A DNA stretch of 33,689 bases, taken from positions 1 to 33,689 of the forward strand of contig JAABST010000046.1 in assembly GCA_011390275.1 (NCBI GenBank), given 5' to 3'. The notes under the pieces are model-generated. The model worked only from the letters and a program-made list of their open reading frames with translations, was not told the origin of the DNA and did no database searches. Positions 1 through 8,126 of this stretch are shown here, piece after piece. The position numbers and the translations under genes were made by a program. Source of the stretch: Geitlerinema sp. S16. GTDB lineage: Bacteria > Cyanobacteriota > Cyanobacteriia > Cyanobacteriales > Geitlerinemataceae. Position 1 is the first letter of the stretch, and each line of letters begins with the position of its first letter.

Positions 1-510
1 CTGTTCTACAAAGGCCGAAAATTTAACTTCGACGTTAACCAAATCCGTCTCCCCAACGGCGTCATCGGCGACTGGGAATGCATCCGTCACCCCGGTGGTG
101 CTTTGGCCGTCCCCGTCACCGACGACGGCAAACTCGTCCTCGTACGGCAATATCGCTTCGCCGTCGAAGGCCGCATCCTCGAATTTCCCGCCGGAACCGT
201 CGAACCGGGCGAAGATCCGGCGAGTACCGTCGATCGCGAAATCGCAGAAGAAACCGGCTACAGCGCCAGCGAGTGGACACACCTCGGCGACTTTATCCTC
301 GCTCCGGGCTACTCCGACGAAATCATCTACGCCTACCTCGCCCGTGGCCTAACAAAACTCGAAACCCCACCCGACCAAGACGACGACGAAGATATCGAAG
401 TCATATTAATGACCCCCGCCGAACTCGAAGCCGCAATCTTGGCTGGAGAACCCGTCGATGCCAAATCGATCTCTAGCTTTTTGCTCGCCAAACCCCACCT
501 ATCGGCCTAA
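1..510 (+). CDS. Nudix hydrolase, ADP-ribose pyrophosphatase type (5' end outside window)
   Basis: The reading frame is open from the first base, so the start lies upstream; about 169 residues are visible. It carries a complete Nudix box at roughly 193-261, G-x5-E-x7-R-E-x2-E-E-x-G-Y, which binds the metals needed to hydrolyse nucleoside diphosphates linked to another group. The preceding VRQYRF and LEFPAGTVEPGE segments are typical of the ADP-sugar/ADP-ribose pyrophosphatase subgroup. Expected role: cleaving ADP-ribose or a related NDP-sugar to AMP plus sugar phosphate in the cytoplasm. The exact substrate cannot be read from the sequence. It is followed on the same strand by ahcY after 118 bases. 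Confidence 0.9.
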   Translation: MFYKGRKFNFDVNQIRLPNGVIGDWECIRHPGGALAVPVTDDGKLVLVRQYRFAVEGRILEFPAGTVEPGEDPASTVDREIAEETGYSASEWTHLGDFILAPGYSDEIIYAYLARGLTKLETPPDQDDDEDIEVILMTPAELEAAILAGEPVDAKSISSFLLAKPHLSA

Positions 511-628
511 TTGCCATTCGGCATCTCTCGGTTCTCTGACGCACCGGGAAACCCGAAGCAAAACCGACCTAGCCAAGAGACGATCGAGCCGCTATCCTGG
601 TGAAACTATTACTCTTTGTGAAGCAGAT

Positions 629-1903
629 ATGACGGCTACGGCAGAACGTATTCAGTACGACGTCAAAGACATTGGACTTGCGCCCCTGGGCAAACAGCGC
701 ATCGAATGGGCAGGCCGCGAAATGCCCGTGCTCAAACTGATCCGCGATCGGTTTGCGGCAGAAAAGCCCCTCGCTGGCGTGCGTCTGATCGCGTGCTGCC
801 ACGTCACCACCGAAACGGCTAACCTGGCGATCGCCCTCAAAGCCGCTGGAGCCGAATCGCTGCTGATCGCCAGCAACCCGCTTTCGACCCAAGATGACGT
901 CGCCGCCAGCCTCGTCGTCGATTACGGCATCCCCGTTTACGCCATCAAAGGCGAAGACGCCGAAACCTACAAGCGCCACGTCAACACCGCGCTTGATTTC
1001 CGCCCGAACGTCATCATCGATGATGGCTGCGATGTGGTCGCAACCTTGCTGCAAGAGCGCCAAGACCAACTGCCCGAAATCATTGGCATCAACGAAGAAA
1101 CCACCACCGGAATCGTTCGCCTCCAAGCGATGCTAAACGACGGCGTGTTGACCTTCCCGGCGATGAACGTCAACGACGCTGACACGAAGCACTTCTTCGA
1201 TAACCGCTACGGAACCGGCCAATCGACCCTTGATGGCGTTATCCGTGCGACCAACGTTTTGCTTGCTGGTAAAACGATGGTTGTTGCCGGTTACGGTTGG
1301 TGCGGCAAGGGCGTCGCGATGCGCGGTCGCGGCCTGGGTTCCAACGTGATCGTCACCGAAATTGACCCGGTTCGTGCGATCGAAGCCGCAATGGACGGTT
1401 TCCGCGTCATGACGATGGCCGAAGCTGCGCCCCAAGGCGATATCTTCATCACCGTCACCGGCAACAAGCACGTCATCCGTCGCGAGCACTTCGAGGCGAT
1501 GAAAGACGGCGCAATGGTCGCCAACTCCGGTCACTTCGACATCGAAATCGACCTCAAAGCTCTGGCATCTCTATCGTCGGATGTCAGCACCGTGCGCCCG
1601 TTCACCCAGGAATACAAGCTCGCCGATAAGTCGATCATCGTCCTCGGTGAAGGTCGCCTGATTAACCTGGCCGCTGCTGAAGGTCACCCCAGCGCCGTGA
1701 TGGATATGAGTTTCGCTAACCAAGCGCTGGCCTGCGAATATCTCGTCAAAAACAAAGGCACGCTGGAACCGGGTATTCACTCGATCCCGGCTGACATCGA
1801 TCGCGAGATCGCCGCACTCAAGCTCAAAGCAATGGGCATTAACCTTGAGGAGCTGACGCCGGAGCAAACCGAGTACATCAACTCCTGGAAGTCGGGTACA
1901 TAA
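629..1903 (+). CDS. ahcY: Adenosylhomocysteinase (S-adenosyl-L-homocysteine hydrolase)
   Basis: Reversibly splits S-adenosylhomocysteine into adenosine and homocysteine, removing the inhibitory by-product of methylation. The 424-residue protein is full length. Visible landmarks are the DDGCD and EETTTG substrate-site segments, a DNRYGTGQS segment before the cofactor domain, and the NAD-binding glycine motif GYGWCGKG. The frame is open further upstream to 458, but the ATG at 629 (MTATAERIQYDVKDIGL) gives the normal family N-terminus, and the upstream residues overlap the Nudix gene and look non-coding. No strong Shine-Dalgarno is seen. Two inverted repeats follow the stop codon, the second a clear intrinsic terminator. 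Confidence 0.97.
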   Translation: MTATAERIQYDVKDIGLAPLGKQRIEWAGREMPVLKLIRDRFAAEKPLAGVRLIACCHVTTETANLAIALKAAGAESLLIASNPLSTQDDVAASLVVDYGIPVYAIKGEDAETYKRHVNTALDFRPNVIIDDGCDVVATLLQERQDQLPEIIGINEETTTGIVRLQAMLNDGVLTFPAMNVNDADTKHFFDNRYGTGQSTLDGVIRATNVLLAGKTMVVAGYGWCGKGVAMRGRGLGSNVIVTEIDPVRAIEAAMDGFRVMTMAEAAPQGDIFITVTGNKHVIRREHFEAMKDGAMVANSGHFDIEIDLKALASLSSDVSTVRPFTQEYKLADKSIIVLGEGRLINLAAAEGHPSAVMDMSFANQALACEYLVKNKGTLEPGIHSIPADIDREIAALKLKAMGINLEELTPEQTEYINSWKSGT

Positions 1904-1939
1904 TCAATGGCTGACCCTCAGCTTTGATGAGAGCTGTTG

Positions 1940-1972
1940 AGAAGTCGAACTTTTTTAAAAAATTCGACTTCT
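1940..1972 (+). other. Inverted repeat behind ahcY
   Basis: Perfect 10-bp arms AGAAGTCGAA (1940-1949) and TTCGACTTCT (1963-1972) enclose an A/T-only stretch that is itself self-complementary (TTTTTTAAAAAA). It lies 37 bases after the ahcY stop, ahead of the stronger terminator, and may stabilise the 3' end or act as a first termination point. Confidence 0.5.
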
Positions 1973-1996
1973 GGTTTCGCACTCACGATTTCAGAT

Positions 1997-2038
1997 AAAA
2001 AAGCTCACGATCGAACATCAACGATCGCGAGCTTTTTT
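1997..2038 (+). terminator. Intrinsic terminator of ahcY (bidirectional)
   Basis: Arms AAAAAAGCTC (1997-2006) and GAGCTTTTTT (2029-2038) are perfectly complementary, with a further ACGATCG/CGATCG pairing inside. The hairpin ends in a run of six T on both strands, so it can stop ahcY from the left and the convergent gene at 2095-2799 from the right. Confidence 0.85.
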
Positions 2039-2094
2039 GTGGCAACGTCAGAAAAAATGTATCGATGGCAAATACACATTAACAACGACATTCA

Positions 2095-2799
2095 TTAGTT
2101 ACGGCAAGGTTCAATATTCTCGAAATTGGAACTGTACCCGCCGGAAATGTAGCCCGGTGTTGGTTGGTCGATCGCAATCCAGTAGCGCCCCGTAGCATCC
2201 AAAACCGGATCGGTATCGGATGCCACCAATACATTGCGACCCTCCGCAACCCCGCCGACCCGTTCGGACTCCTCACTCGGGCGCGATCGAATAGACAAGC
2301 CCTCAGGTTCCACTACCTCTTGACAGTAGGTATAGAGCGGATTACTCACGGACATCGGAGTCATGTTGCTCTGGCCGGGATAGGGAACGCGGGTCGGGTT
2401 GATCGCGTTGGGTGTGTAGATAGGATTTGGACAGTTGCGGAGAGTGCTGTAGGTATCATCATCTGCCGGACGATTGGCGATAAAACCACTGGCTGGCTCG
2501 GTGATTTCAATCCAGTAATAGCCGTAGGGGCCAAAAATCGATCGCCAGTTGTCAGCGAGGGTGACCCGTTCGCTCGGAACTAGGATATCAACCGCATCCG
2601 CATCGACACTGGCCTCTTCGCGCACGACGAGTAAATCAGGTCTGGCATTGGCATCCACGAGACGACAGGTATCGTCGTTGGCACGATTTGCCCGTACCGG
2701 ATTCGCTATCAGCCACGGAACGAGCAAGGTTCCGAGAGCTAAAATCCCAGCCATACGGGATGCCTGTTGACAAGGTGGGCGTCGCAAATTTGAAAGCAT
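2095..2799 (-). CDS. Secreted protein with two SH3-like repeats
   Basis: 234 residues. The N-terminus has basic residues then a hydrophobic stretch (MAGILALGTLLVPWLIANPVRA), consistent with a signal peptide. The mature part contains two similar halves, each beginning near a Cys (CRLVD..., YCQEVVE...) and running through a VRE/IRSRPS segment, a variable loop, an aromatic core (YYWIEI, RYWIAI) and a G-F/Y-I segment, and each ending near Cys (NCPNP, PCRN). This is the pattern of bacterial SH3-like (SH3b) folds, which usually bind cell-wall or peptide ligands. Four cysteines suggest disulphides outside the cytoplasm. The function is inferred only. It faces ahcY convergently. Confidence 0.7.
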   Translation of the reverse strand: MLSNLRRPPCQQASRMAGILALGTLLVPWLIANPVRANRANDDTCRLVDANARPDLLVVREEASVDADAVDILVPSERVTLADNWRSIFGPYGYYWIEITEPASGFIANRPADDDTYSTLRNCPNPIYTPNAINPTRVPYPGQSNMTPMSVSNPLYTYCQEVVEPEGLSIRSRPSEESERVGGVAEGRNVLVASDTDPVLDATGRYWIAIDQPTPGYISGGYSSNFENIEPCRN

Positions 2800-3296
2800 G
2801 GTGAATGGGTAATAGTTCTGAAATAGTTCTGAAACAGGTTAAATCATCGTTAGGGTATTGCTCGTAATCCTAATTGCTGGCCACCCTGTATTGCGTCTCA
2901 ATCCTAGCGAACTGGTCTTAGATTTAGGTTTTGGCAATTTGATTTCACGAAACCACACAGACTCATTCAAGCGAGTGATTGACGTTGGCGATCGCCATTT
3001 GATTTGAACCTGGAGTATCTAGACACACCCACTTTCAACATGAATATTCCTAAAGATACATATCGCTCCGTAACATTTTGATATTACCAGTATCGATTCT
3101 CGCTATTAGTACCAGAGATTTTGTCCCATGCCTAACATACGGTTCGGTCGGGGCGGAAAGCTCGCAATTTCTAGCTGAAAGCTGCCACCTATAATGAGGT
3201 CTAAGCGGCAGTCGGCGAGATCGCTCAGCTTTGTGCTGACGATCGTCTGACTCTCTCGGTTTCATCCCCTGTTTTATCCCCACCTCTGGACCCGTC
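2800..3296. other. Intergenic region between divergent genes
   Basis: About 500 bases without a convincing gene. It holds a perfect 11-bp tandem duplication (AATAGTTCTGA twice, 2811-2832) in the leader of the minus-strand SH3-like gene and a TATAAT box near 3190 serving the plus-strand gene. The open frame on the minus strand at 3050-3316 overlaps the PIN/TRAM start and shows no family features. Confidence 0.5.
3190..3195 (+). promoter_or_regulatory. Candidate -10 box for the PIN/TRAM gene
   Basis: A perfect TATAAT lies about 100 bases upstream of the ATG at 3297. No good -35 hexamer is present at the usual distance, so this would be a -10-dominated promoter or need an activator. Based on sequence only. 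Confidence 0.4.
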
Positions 3297-4376
3297 ATGC
3301 TCGACGCCCTAATCATTCTTTCGTTTATCTTTGCTGGAGCCGGAATCGGCTTTTACAGCAGCGATTTTCTGCCGGATACCGCCCTCGCCCAAGTGAGCAA
3401 CCTGGAAGCACTCCGCTGGGTTATCTCTGGCTTTGGCGCACTGCTTGGCGGCGCGGTCGGCATTGCCATGCAGGTTAGCTATCGGCGCGTCGAGCAAAAT
3501 ATTCGCCAGATGCCGCTAGAGGTTTTGATCACGCGATCGGTGGGGTTGATGTTGGGGCTGTTGGTGGTGAACTTAATGCTCGCGCCGCTGTTTCTGGTTC
3601 CCATTCCCAAGGATTTTTCGTTTATTAAACCGCTGATTGCCATCATGGGCAGTTTGATGTTTGCCTTTCTCGGGATTGCCCTGGCCGATACCCACGGACG
3701 CGCCTTTTTGCGGTTGATCAATCCCAACGGGATTGACTCGCTGATGGTGGCCGAGGGTACGCTACAGCCGACGCGGGCGAAGCTGGTGGATACGAGCTGC
3801 ATTATCGACGGACGGATCGCGAGCTTGATTGAAACGGGTTTTCTCGAAGGGTCAATTTTAATTCCACAATTTGTGCTGAATGAGCTGCAACAGGTGGCGG
3901 ATTCCTCGAACGATCGCAAGCGGATTCGCGGACGGCGCGGTCTCGATATTCTCAACCAGATGCAGGAAGATTTCCCCGATCGCATCAAAATTCACCCCGC
4001 CGACTACGTCGATCTGACCGAAGTGGACACGAAGCTGGTACGCCTTGCCTCAGAAATTAACGCAATGCTGCTCACCAACGATTTCAACCTGAGCAAGGTG
4101 GCGACGCTGCAAAAGGTCACGGTGCTGAATGTCAATGATTTAGCGCAGGCGGTGCGGTTGTCCTACGTTCCCGGCGATGCGATCGATCTCAAAATCGTCA
4201 AGCTCGGCAAGGAAGCATCCCAAGGGGTGGGCTATCTCGATGACGGCACGATGGTCGTGGTTGAGGAAGCGGCGGAATCACTGGGGACGGAGCTACGGGT
4301 GATTGTGACCAGTGCGCTGCAAACTTCGGCGGGACGGATGATTTTCGCGAAGCTACCGGCGTCTGTGATGGCGTAG
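3297..4376 (+). CDS. PIN/TRAM domain membrane protein (YacL type)
   Basis: 359 residues. The N-terminal ~135 residues contain about four hydrophobic segments (starting LIILSFIFAGAGIGF; then WVISGFGALLGGAVGIAM; SVGLMLGLLVVNLMLAPLF; LIAIMGSLMFAFLGIALA). A PIN nuclease-like domain follows: VDTSCIIDGRI supplies the first acidic residues, then VLNELQ, then LLTNDFNL with the last Asp. The C-terminus is a TRAM-like beta domain (IVKLGKEASQGVGYLDDGTMVVVE). PIN domains cleave RNA with an acidic metal site; TRAM domains bind RNA. This architecture is conserved in cyanobacteria and Gram-positives, but the physiological substrate is not known to me. Confidence 0.9.
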   Translation: MLDALIILSFIFAGAGIGFYSSDFLPDTALAQVSNLEALRWVISGFGALLGGAVGIAMQVSYRRVEQNIRQMPLEVLITRSVGLMLGLLVVNLMLAPLFLVPIPKDFSFIKPLIAIMGSLMFAFLGIALADTHGRAFLRLINPNGIDSLMVAEGTLQPTRAKLVDTSCIIDGRIASLIETGFLEGSILIPQFVLNELQQVADSSNDRKRIRGRRGLDILNQMQEDFPDRIKIHPADYVDLTEVDTKLVRLASEINAMLLTNDFNLSKVATLQKVTVLNVNDLAQAVRLSYVPGDAIDLKIVKLGKEASQGVGYLDDGTMVVVEEAAESLGTELRVIVTSALQTSAGRMIFAKLPASVMA

Positions 4377-4403
4377 GTGATTGAGTTGGTGATGGGTGAA
4401 CGC

Positions 4404-4427
4404 TGGGCGAGGGTCTAAGCTCGCCCA
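4404..4427 (+). terminator. Hairpin between convergent PIN/TRAM and ispF genes
   Basis: An 8-bp perfect stem TGGGCGAG (4404-4411) / CTCGCCCA (4420-4427) with an 8-nt loop, 27 bases past the PIN/TRAM stop. A T-run follows only 14-19 bases later, so it is not a textbook terminator, but its place between convergent stop codons fits a 3'-end role. Confidence 0.4.
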
Positions 4428-4454
4428 TGTTACAAAATCTGTTTTTGGCCTGGT

Positions 4455-4940
4455 TTATGCCCCGATCGCCGAAAGTAAAACCACCGCATAGGCCGAAATG
4501 CCTTCCTCGCGTCCCTCTGGCCCTAACTTTTCATTCGTCGTCGCCTTAACTCCCACACAGTCCGGATCAAGACCGATCGCGGCTCCAAGCCGATCGCGCA
4601 TCGCATTAATGTGCGGCTTGAGCTTCGGACGTTCCGCCACAATCACCGAATCAATATTGACCACCTGCCAACCGCGATCGCGCACCAACTGATTCACGCT
4701 TTTCAACAGGACAATACTGTCCGCTCCTTTCCACTGATCATCCGTTGGCGGGAAATAGTGGCCGATATCCCCCAACGCCAGCGCCCCGAGCATGGCATCC
4801 ATAATCGCGTGGGTCAGCACATCAGCATCGCTATGACCGAGCAAGCCGAGTTCATGTTCGATCGTGATCCCCCCGAGAATCAGCGGGCGATCGCGTCCAA
4901 GACAGTGGATATCATAACCATTACCAATGCGTAAATTCAT
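4455..4940 (-). CDS. ispF: 2-C-methyl-D-erythritol 2,4-cyclodiphosphate synthase
   Basis: Catalyses cyclisation of CDP-methylerythritol 2-phosphate to MEcPP with loss of CMP, the fifth step of the MEP isoprenoid pathway that supplies carotenoids, the phytol tail of chlorophyll and quinones. The 161-residue length is normal. Family hallmarks are visible: the N-terminal GYDIH metal ligands, LLGHSDADVLTHAIMDA with the metal-binding His, GDIGHYFPPTD, and the C-terminal signature TTNEKLGPEGREEGISA. It lies 111 bases downstream of the gene at 5052-5780 on the same strand and is convergent with the PIN/TRAM gene. Confidence 0.97.
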   Translation of the reverse strand: MNLRIGNGYDIHCLGRDRPLILGGITIEHELGLLGHSDADVLTHAIMDAMLGALALGDIGHYFPPTDDQWKGADSIVLLKSVNQLVRDRGWQVVNIDSVIVAERPKLKPHINAMRDRLGAAIGLDPDCVGVKATTNEKLGPEGREEGISAYAVVLLSAIGA

Positions 4941-5051
4941 GGGCAGATGCGGAGAGACCGTCTATCAATTTGTCGCTCTCTACTATCGCCCGAATCTTGA
5001 CGGAGGCGATCGTCTTGAAGCTCGCCGAAGCGTTGAAAGCTACGGAATTGT

Positions 5052-5780
5052 CTAGGAAGCGGACGTGTAGGCCGATTCGCAACTCGGTTGGTACACCGCC
5101 GCGATCGCCTCTTGGGGTTGCGGGCTGGGGTGAGTCTGCGTAAAAATAGGCGGCCAGATGATCGGGCTTGCGGTTTCGCGATCGCCCGAGTTCACGGATG
5201 CCGTTACCGGCTGACGAAACCGTCGCTTCAGCTCATTTTCAGAACGCACCGGCTCCAGACAATCCAGCGCATCGGGCGCATCGGGCGCATTCAAAAACTC
5301 GACAAACGTAAACCAAGAATGAATATTCGGAGCCAGCCGAATTAACTTCACCAAAATGGCATCACTCATCCACCAAATCAGCGGACAGTGGAACACTTTG
5401 CGTAATTCCTCGCGCACGGTGTCGGCACTCGATAACAACGTGTCGATGTGGCTCACCCCTTCAAAGCCTGAAATGGCGATCGCGCCCGATTCGGAGTTTT
5501 GAAACGTGAAGGGTTTGGGGTCGTGAATTTTGCCGTTACGATCGGCGAGATCGAAGGAAATCGAAGAAAACATCAGCTCGGCGTTCGGCTGAAGCGAGAC
5601 CGTGTAGAGCGGAAAAGCTGCGCAGTGTTCGAGATCGTAGAGCGCTCTCTTGCGAATCTTGGGTGAGTTGCAATGCGCCAAGATCAAGGAAAATTGCCCC
5701 TGCCCCCACTCGATCGCTTGGGTCAGCTCGCATAGGGAACTCTGGTAGCTGGAGTTAACGTCTTGATCAACAACAGACAT
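5052..5780 (-). CDS. Uncharacterised protein resembling the N-terminal module of large cyanobacterial TPR/ATPase proteins
   Basis: 242 residues, no signal peptide or membrane segment. The stretch FHCPLIWWMSDAILVKLIRLAPNIHSWFTFVEF resembles, from memory, a segment that in many cyanobacteria sits N-terminal to AAA/TPR regions of much larger proteins. Here the protein stops soon after, with a low-complexity Pro/Ser/Ala tail, and there is no P-loop or TPR. A 9-nt tandem repeat (5267-5290) encodes NAPDAPDALD. It may be a stand-alone version or a truncated relative. No function is assigned. Confidence 0.65.
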   Translation of the reverse strand: MSVVDQDVNSSYQSSLCELTQAIEWGQGQFSLILAHCNSPKIRKRALYDLEHCAAFPLYTVSLQPNAELMFSSISFDLADRNGKIHDPKPFTFQNSESGAIAISGFEGVSHIDTLLSSADTVREELRKVFHCPLIWWMSDAILVKLIRLAPNIHSWFTFVEFLNAPDAPDALDCLEPVRSENELKRRFRQPVTASVNSGDRETASPIIWPPIFTQTHPSPQPQEAIAAVYQPSCESAYTSAS

Positions 5781-6471
5781 AGGGCGTTATCGTTTGCTTC
5801 AGTTTAACAACGTGAATTAGATGCAATCGGGCGATCAGTTGATCACCACAAGACGAGAAAAACCAACATTATCAGTGGCTTGCCTTTACAGGCTTAACCC
5901 CACACAAACCGGAATATTCATTAATAGCTTCAGATTTATATTCGATTGTAAACCGTAATATTACGGTTTCTATGAGCATTGTAGTTGATGCATCGCGGCT
6001 CACCCCTACATTTGGAAGCGATGGAGACGCCAGCACGACTAAATTTCGTAGTGGTTGGACTGCTGTAGCGCACGCAGGCATCTTGGCTGTTCTGTAGATT
6101 TCGACCTGCGTTTTGCGACCCCGAGGGAAAGGTCGATTTTGATGGTTAATCCTGCGTCGCGATCGGTAACCTGCTTCTCGAATTGTTAACCGAGACTCAG
6201 TCGATGAAAGCCTTTAACTACAATAGATGTAGACATTAATTCTATCTAGATCATCGACGTTCTAGGGACTCGATGTCTTCAATCGACACCAGATCGACAC
6301 CTTAAAAAACGGTAGAGATACGTGAATCATGACTTTTTGTTACGACATGATCACGTTATCAAACTAGACAATAGTCGCTGGTCAGCGATATGAGTGCGTT
6401 TGATCCACACAAGCGTGATTATGCAAGCCGGATCAAGCCATGTCCGTAATTTAACTGGGGCGTAACGAACG
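5781..6471. other. Long intergenic region with palindromes, no convincing gene
   Basis: About 690 bases. The minus-strand frame 5872-6081 (69 codons) has no recognisable family features and I treat it as chance. The region contains a 20-bp perfect palindrome at 5950-5969 and a hairpin with arms TCGACCT (6101-6107) and AGGTCGA (6130-6136) followed by four T, which could end a short transcript. The last ~270 bases are AT-richer and probably hold the promoter of the downstream stress-protein gene. No tRNA or known structured RNA was recognised. Confidence 0.5.
5950..5969. repeat. 20-bp perfect palindrome
   Basis: AAACCGTAAT followed directly by its reverse complement ATTACGGTTT. A gapless 20-bp palindrome of this base composition is unlike HIP1 and has the shape of a dimeric-regulator operator. 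No partner regulator is visible nearby. Confidence 0.5.
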
Positions 6472-6993
6472 ATGACGAACTTTAGCAAGATTCTGGTCGC
6501 GGTCGATGATTCCGACTCGGCGATGCGCGTATTCGATCGCGCACTCAACCTGGCACAACAAAATGGTGCTAGCCTCGTCATTTTCCACGGTATGAATGTT
6601 CAAAGCATTACCGAGGCCATGCCGCTAATGGGAACCGGCATTGGTATCGATCTCGCCAGCAGCAAGGCCATCTTCGAGTTTCAGCAAAAGCAGTTTCAGG
6701 AACACACCCATCAACTGAAAGCGTCGTTGGCAAAACTGGCCGAACGTGCGGCGGAACGCAATGTCGTTGCGGAGACGGCCTATCGAATTGGCGATCCGGG
6801 AACGTGGATTTGCGAGCTGGCGCGATCGACGGCGAGCGATTTGATCGTCATGGGACGGCGCGGGTTTGGTGGTCTCAAAGAGGTGTTGCTCGGTAGCGTC
6901 AGTAATTATGTGATGCACCAGGCGCATTGCTCGGTCATGGTTGTCCAGGGGACTCCTAGCCCTGACCCAAAAGCGGACGACACAGTAAGCTAG
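6472..6993 (+). CDS. Universal stress protein (UspA family, ATP-binding type)
   Basis: 173 residues forming a single Usp domain. The N-terminal beta strand is ILVAVDDSDSA, and the nucleotide-binding signature G-x2-G-x9-G-S is present in MGRRGFGGLKEVLLGSVSNYV, followed by the terminal strand CSVMVVQG. Usp proteins of this ATP-binding class dimerise and are linked to stress endurance; the partner is unknown. A long leader region precedes it. It is convergent with the minus-strand gene ending at 7013, only 19 bases away. Confidence 0.93.
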   Translation: MTNFSKILVAVDDSDSAMRVFDRALNLAQQNGASLVIFHGMNVQSITEAMPLMGTGIGIDLASSKAIFEFQQKQFQEHTHQLKASLAKLAERAAERNVVAETAYRIGDPGTWICELARSTASDLIVMGRRGFGGLKEVLLGSVSNYVMHQAHCSVMVVQGTPSPDPKADDTVS

Positions 6994-7012
6994 CTGTTAA
7001 GTCAGGATGGAT

Positions 7013-7423
7013 TTAATCGACGTCGGGATTCTCGATGCGGTATTCGATATTTTCAAAGGTTTGTAGCAACAACCGTTTGGCCTGAAGTTTCCAGCCTGCG
7101 CGTTGAATCGCGATCGCGGCTGCGCCACCGCCCAGCATCGCAATAAAGTCCAAGGGTTGCGATAGCGAAATCCCGAATAATAAGCCCAGTCCTGCGATGC
7201 CCCAAAACGGCAGGGCTGCGCTTTGGCGTTGGGATTCTAGGATTTTTTGCCATACGTTCCCCGCCGCCATTTCGGCGCTAAGCTGTGCCTGAATGGCTTC
7301 TTGCTCTTTGCGCGAGACCGAAAGGCCAATTTTGCGGCGCAGTTTTTCGATTTTACGAGCCGTTGTGCTGTATTCGGTTAACTCGTCTTCTGCCAGCAGC
7401 AGCAAGCGTTCGTATTGAGACAT
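7013..7423 (-). CDS. Small membrane protein, uncharacterised
   Basis: 136 residues from the ATG at 7423 (MSQYERLLLLAEDEL). The frame is open to 7468, but the extra 15 residues are low-quality and basic. The first ~75 residues are charged and likely helical (ARKIEKLRRKIGLSVSRKEQEAIQAQL). Two adjacent hydrophobic segments follow (LPFWGIAGLGLLFGISL and FIAMLGGGAAAIAI), then a basic cytoplasmic-type tail. This looks like a helical-hairpin inner or thylakoid membrane protein. I do not recognise the family and assign no function. Confidence 0.75.
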   Translation of the reverse strand: MSQYERLLLLAEDELTEYSTTARKIEKLRRKIGLSVSRKEQEAIQAQLSAEMAAGNVWQKILESQRQSAALPFWGIAGLGLLFGISLSQPLDFIAMLGGGAAAIAIQRAGWKLQAKRLLLQTFENIEYRIENPDVD

Positions 7424-7513
7424 GTCGTTTCGATCGGCGCGATGGATTGCTGACGATCGCGGCAACATTAGCGATCGTGGTTAGCCCCTTAGTGTACGCG
7501 ATTGCGATCGCGC

Positions 7514-8035
7514 CTAATCGACGATCGCCCCGTTGGCCACGAGCTGATGACTCAGCGCTACCGTTAATCCCTTAGCGAAACGCAGATCGCACCCGTTGAC
7601 GATCGTTGCGTTCCAGGTCGTTTGATTGAGGGTGGCTCCGCTGAGATTGGCATCAGTGAGATCGGCGTAGCTGAAGTTGGCGAAAATCAGGTCTGCATCG
7701 CGCAATGTTGCCCCTCGTAGGCTGGCGTGATGAAGCTGCGCCCGAATGAGATTGACGCCTGCCAAGTCTAAACCGGATAGATCCATGCCGCGTAGGTCTG
7801 GAAATTTGACGCGATCGGGATGGGTGATAAAGCGGGCAACGCCGGTGATATTGGCGGGAGTATGGGTCAGGTGTGCAAGCAAAGGGGCATAACGTCCGAG
7901 GCCAAGGTTACGGAGCCAGCGGTGGCGATCGTCGGGCGTGGCGTTGAGAAAGGCGATCGGGTCGGTGATGTCAATATCAATCCGGGTTGTGGAGTCGGTC
8001 AAGGGGCTGGTGGTCAGCTCAAATTGATCGGACAT
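7514..8035 (-). CDS. Pentapeptide-repeat protein
   Basis: 173 residues. The N-terminal ~65 residues are non-repetitive and include a small helical segment (PDDRHRWLRNLGLGRYAPLLAHL). Residues ~78-150 form A(D/N)LXX-type pentapeptides: LRGMDLSGLDLAGVNL, ASLRGATLRDADL, ANFSYADLTDANLSGATL. Such repeats fold into a right-handed quadrilateral beta helix. Cyanobacteria carry many such proteins with mostly unknown roles. It sits between two minus-strand genes, with 90 bases to the neighbour on each side. Confidence 0.88.
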   Translation of the reverse strand: MSDQFELTTSPLTDSTTRIDIDITDPIAFLNATPDDRHRWLRNLGLGRYAPLLAHLTHTPANITGVARFITHPDRVKFPDLRGMDLSGLDLAGVNLIRAQLHHASLRGATLRDADLIFANFSYADLTDANLSGATLNQTTWNATIVNGCDLRFAKGLTVALSHQLVANGAIVD

Positions 8036-8126
8036 GGGTTGAGTGAGAGGAGTCGCTTTGGAGGGAAGAAGTGAGGAAGAAAAAGTGAGACCAGAAACGC
8101 TGGAAAAGGGACGTTAGAAAACACAT

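Noticed and set aside
5872..6081. 69-codon minus-strand frame
   Set aside because: No family features or ribosome-binding site, and it spans the perfect palindrome; treated as chance.
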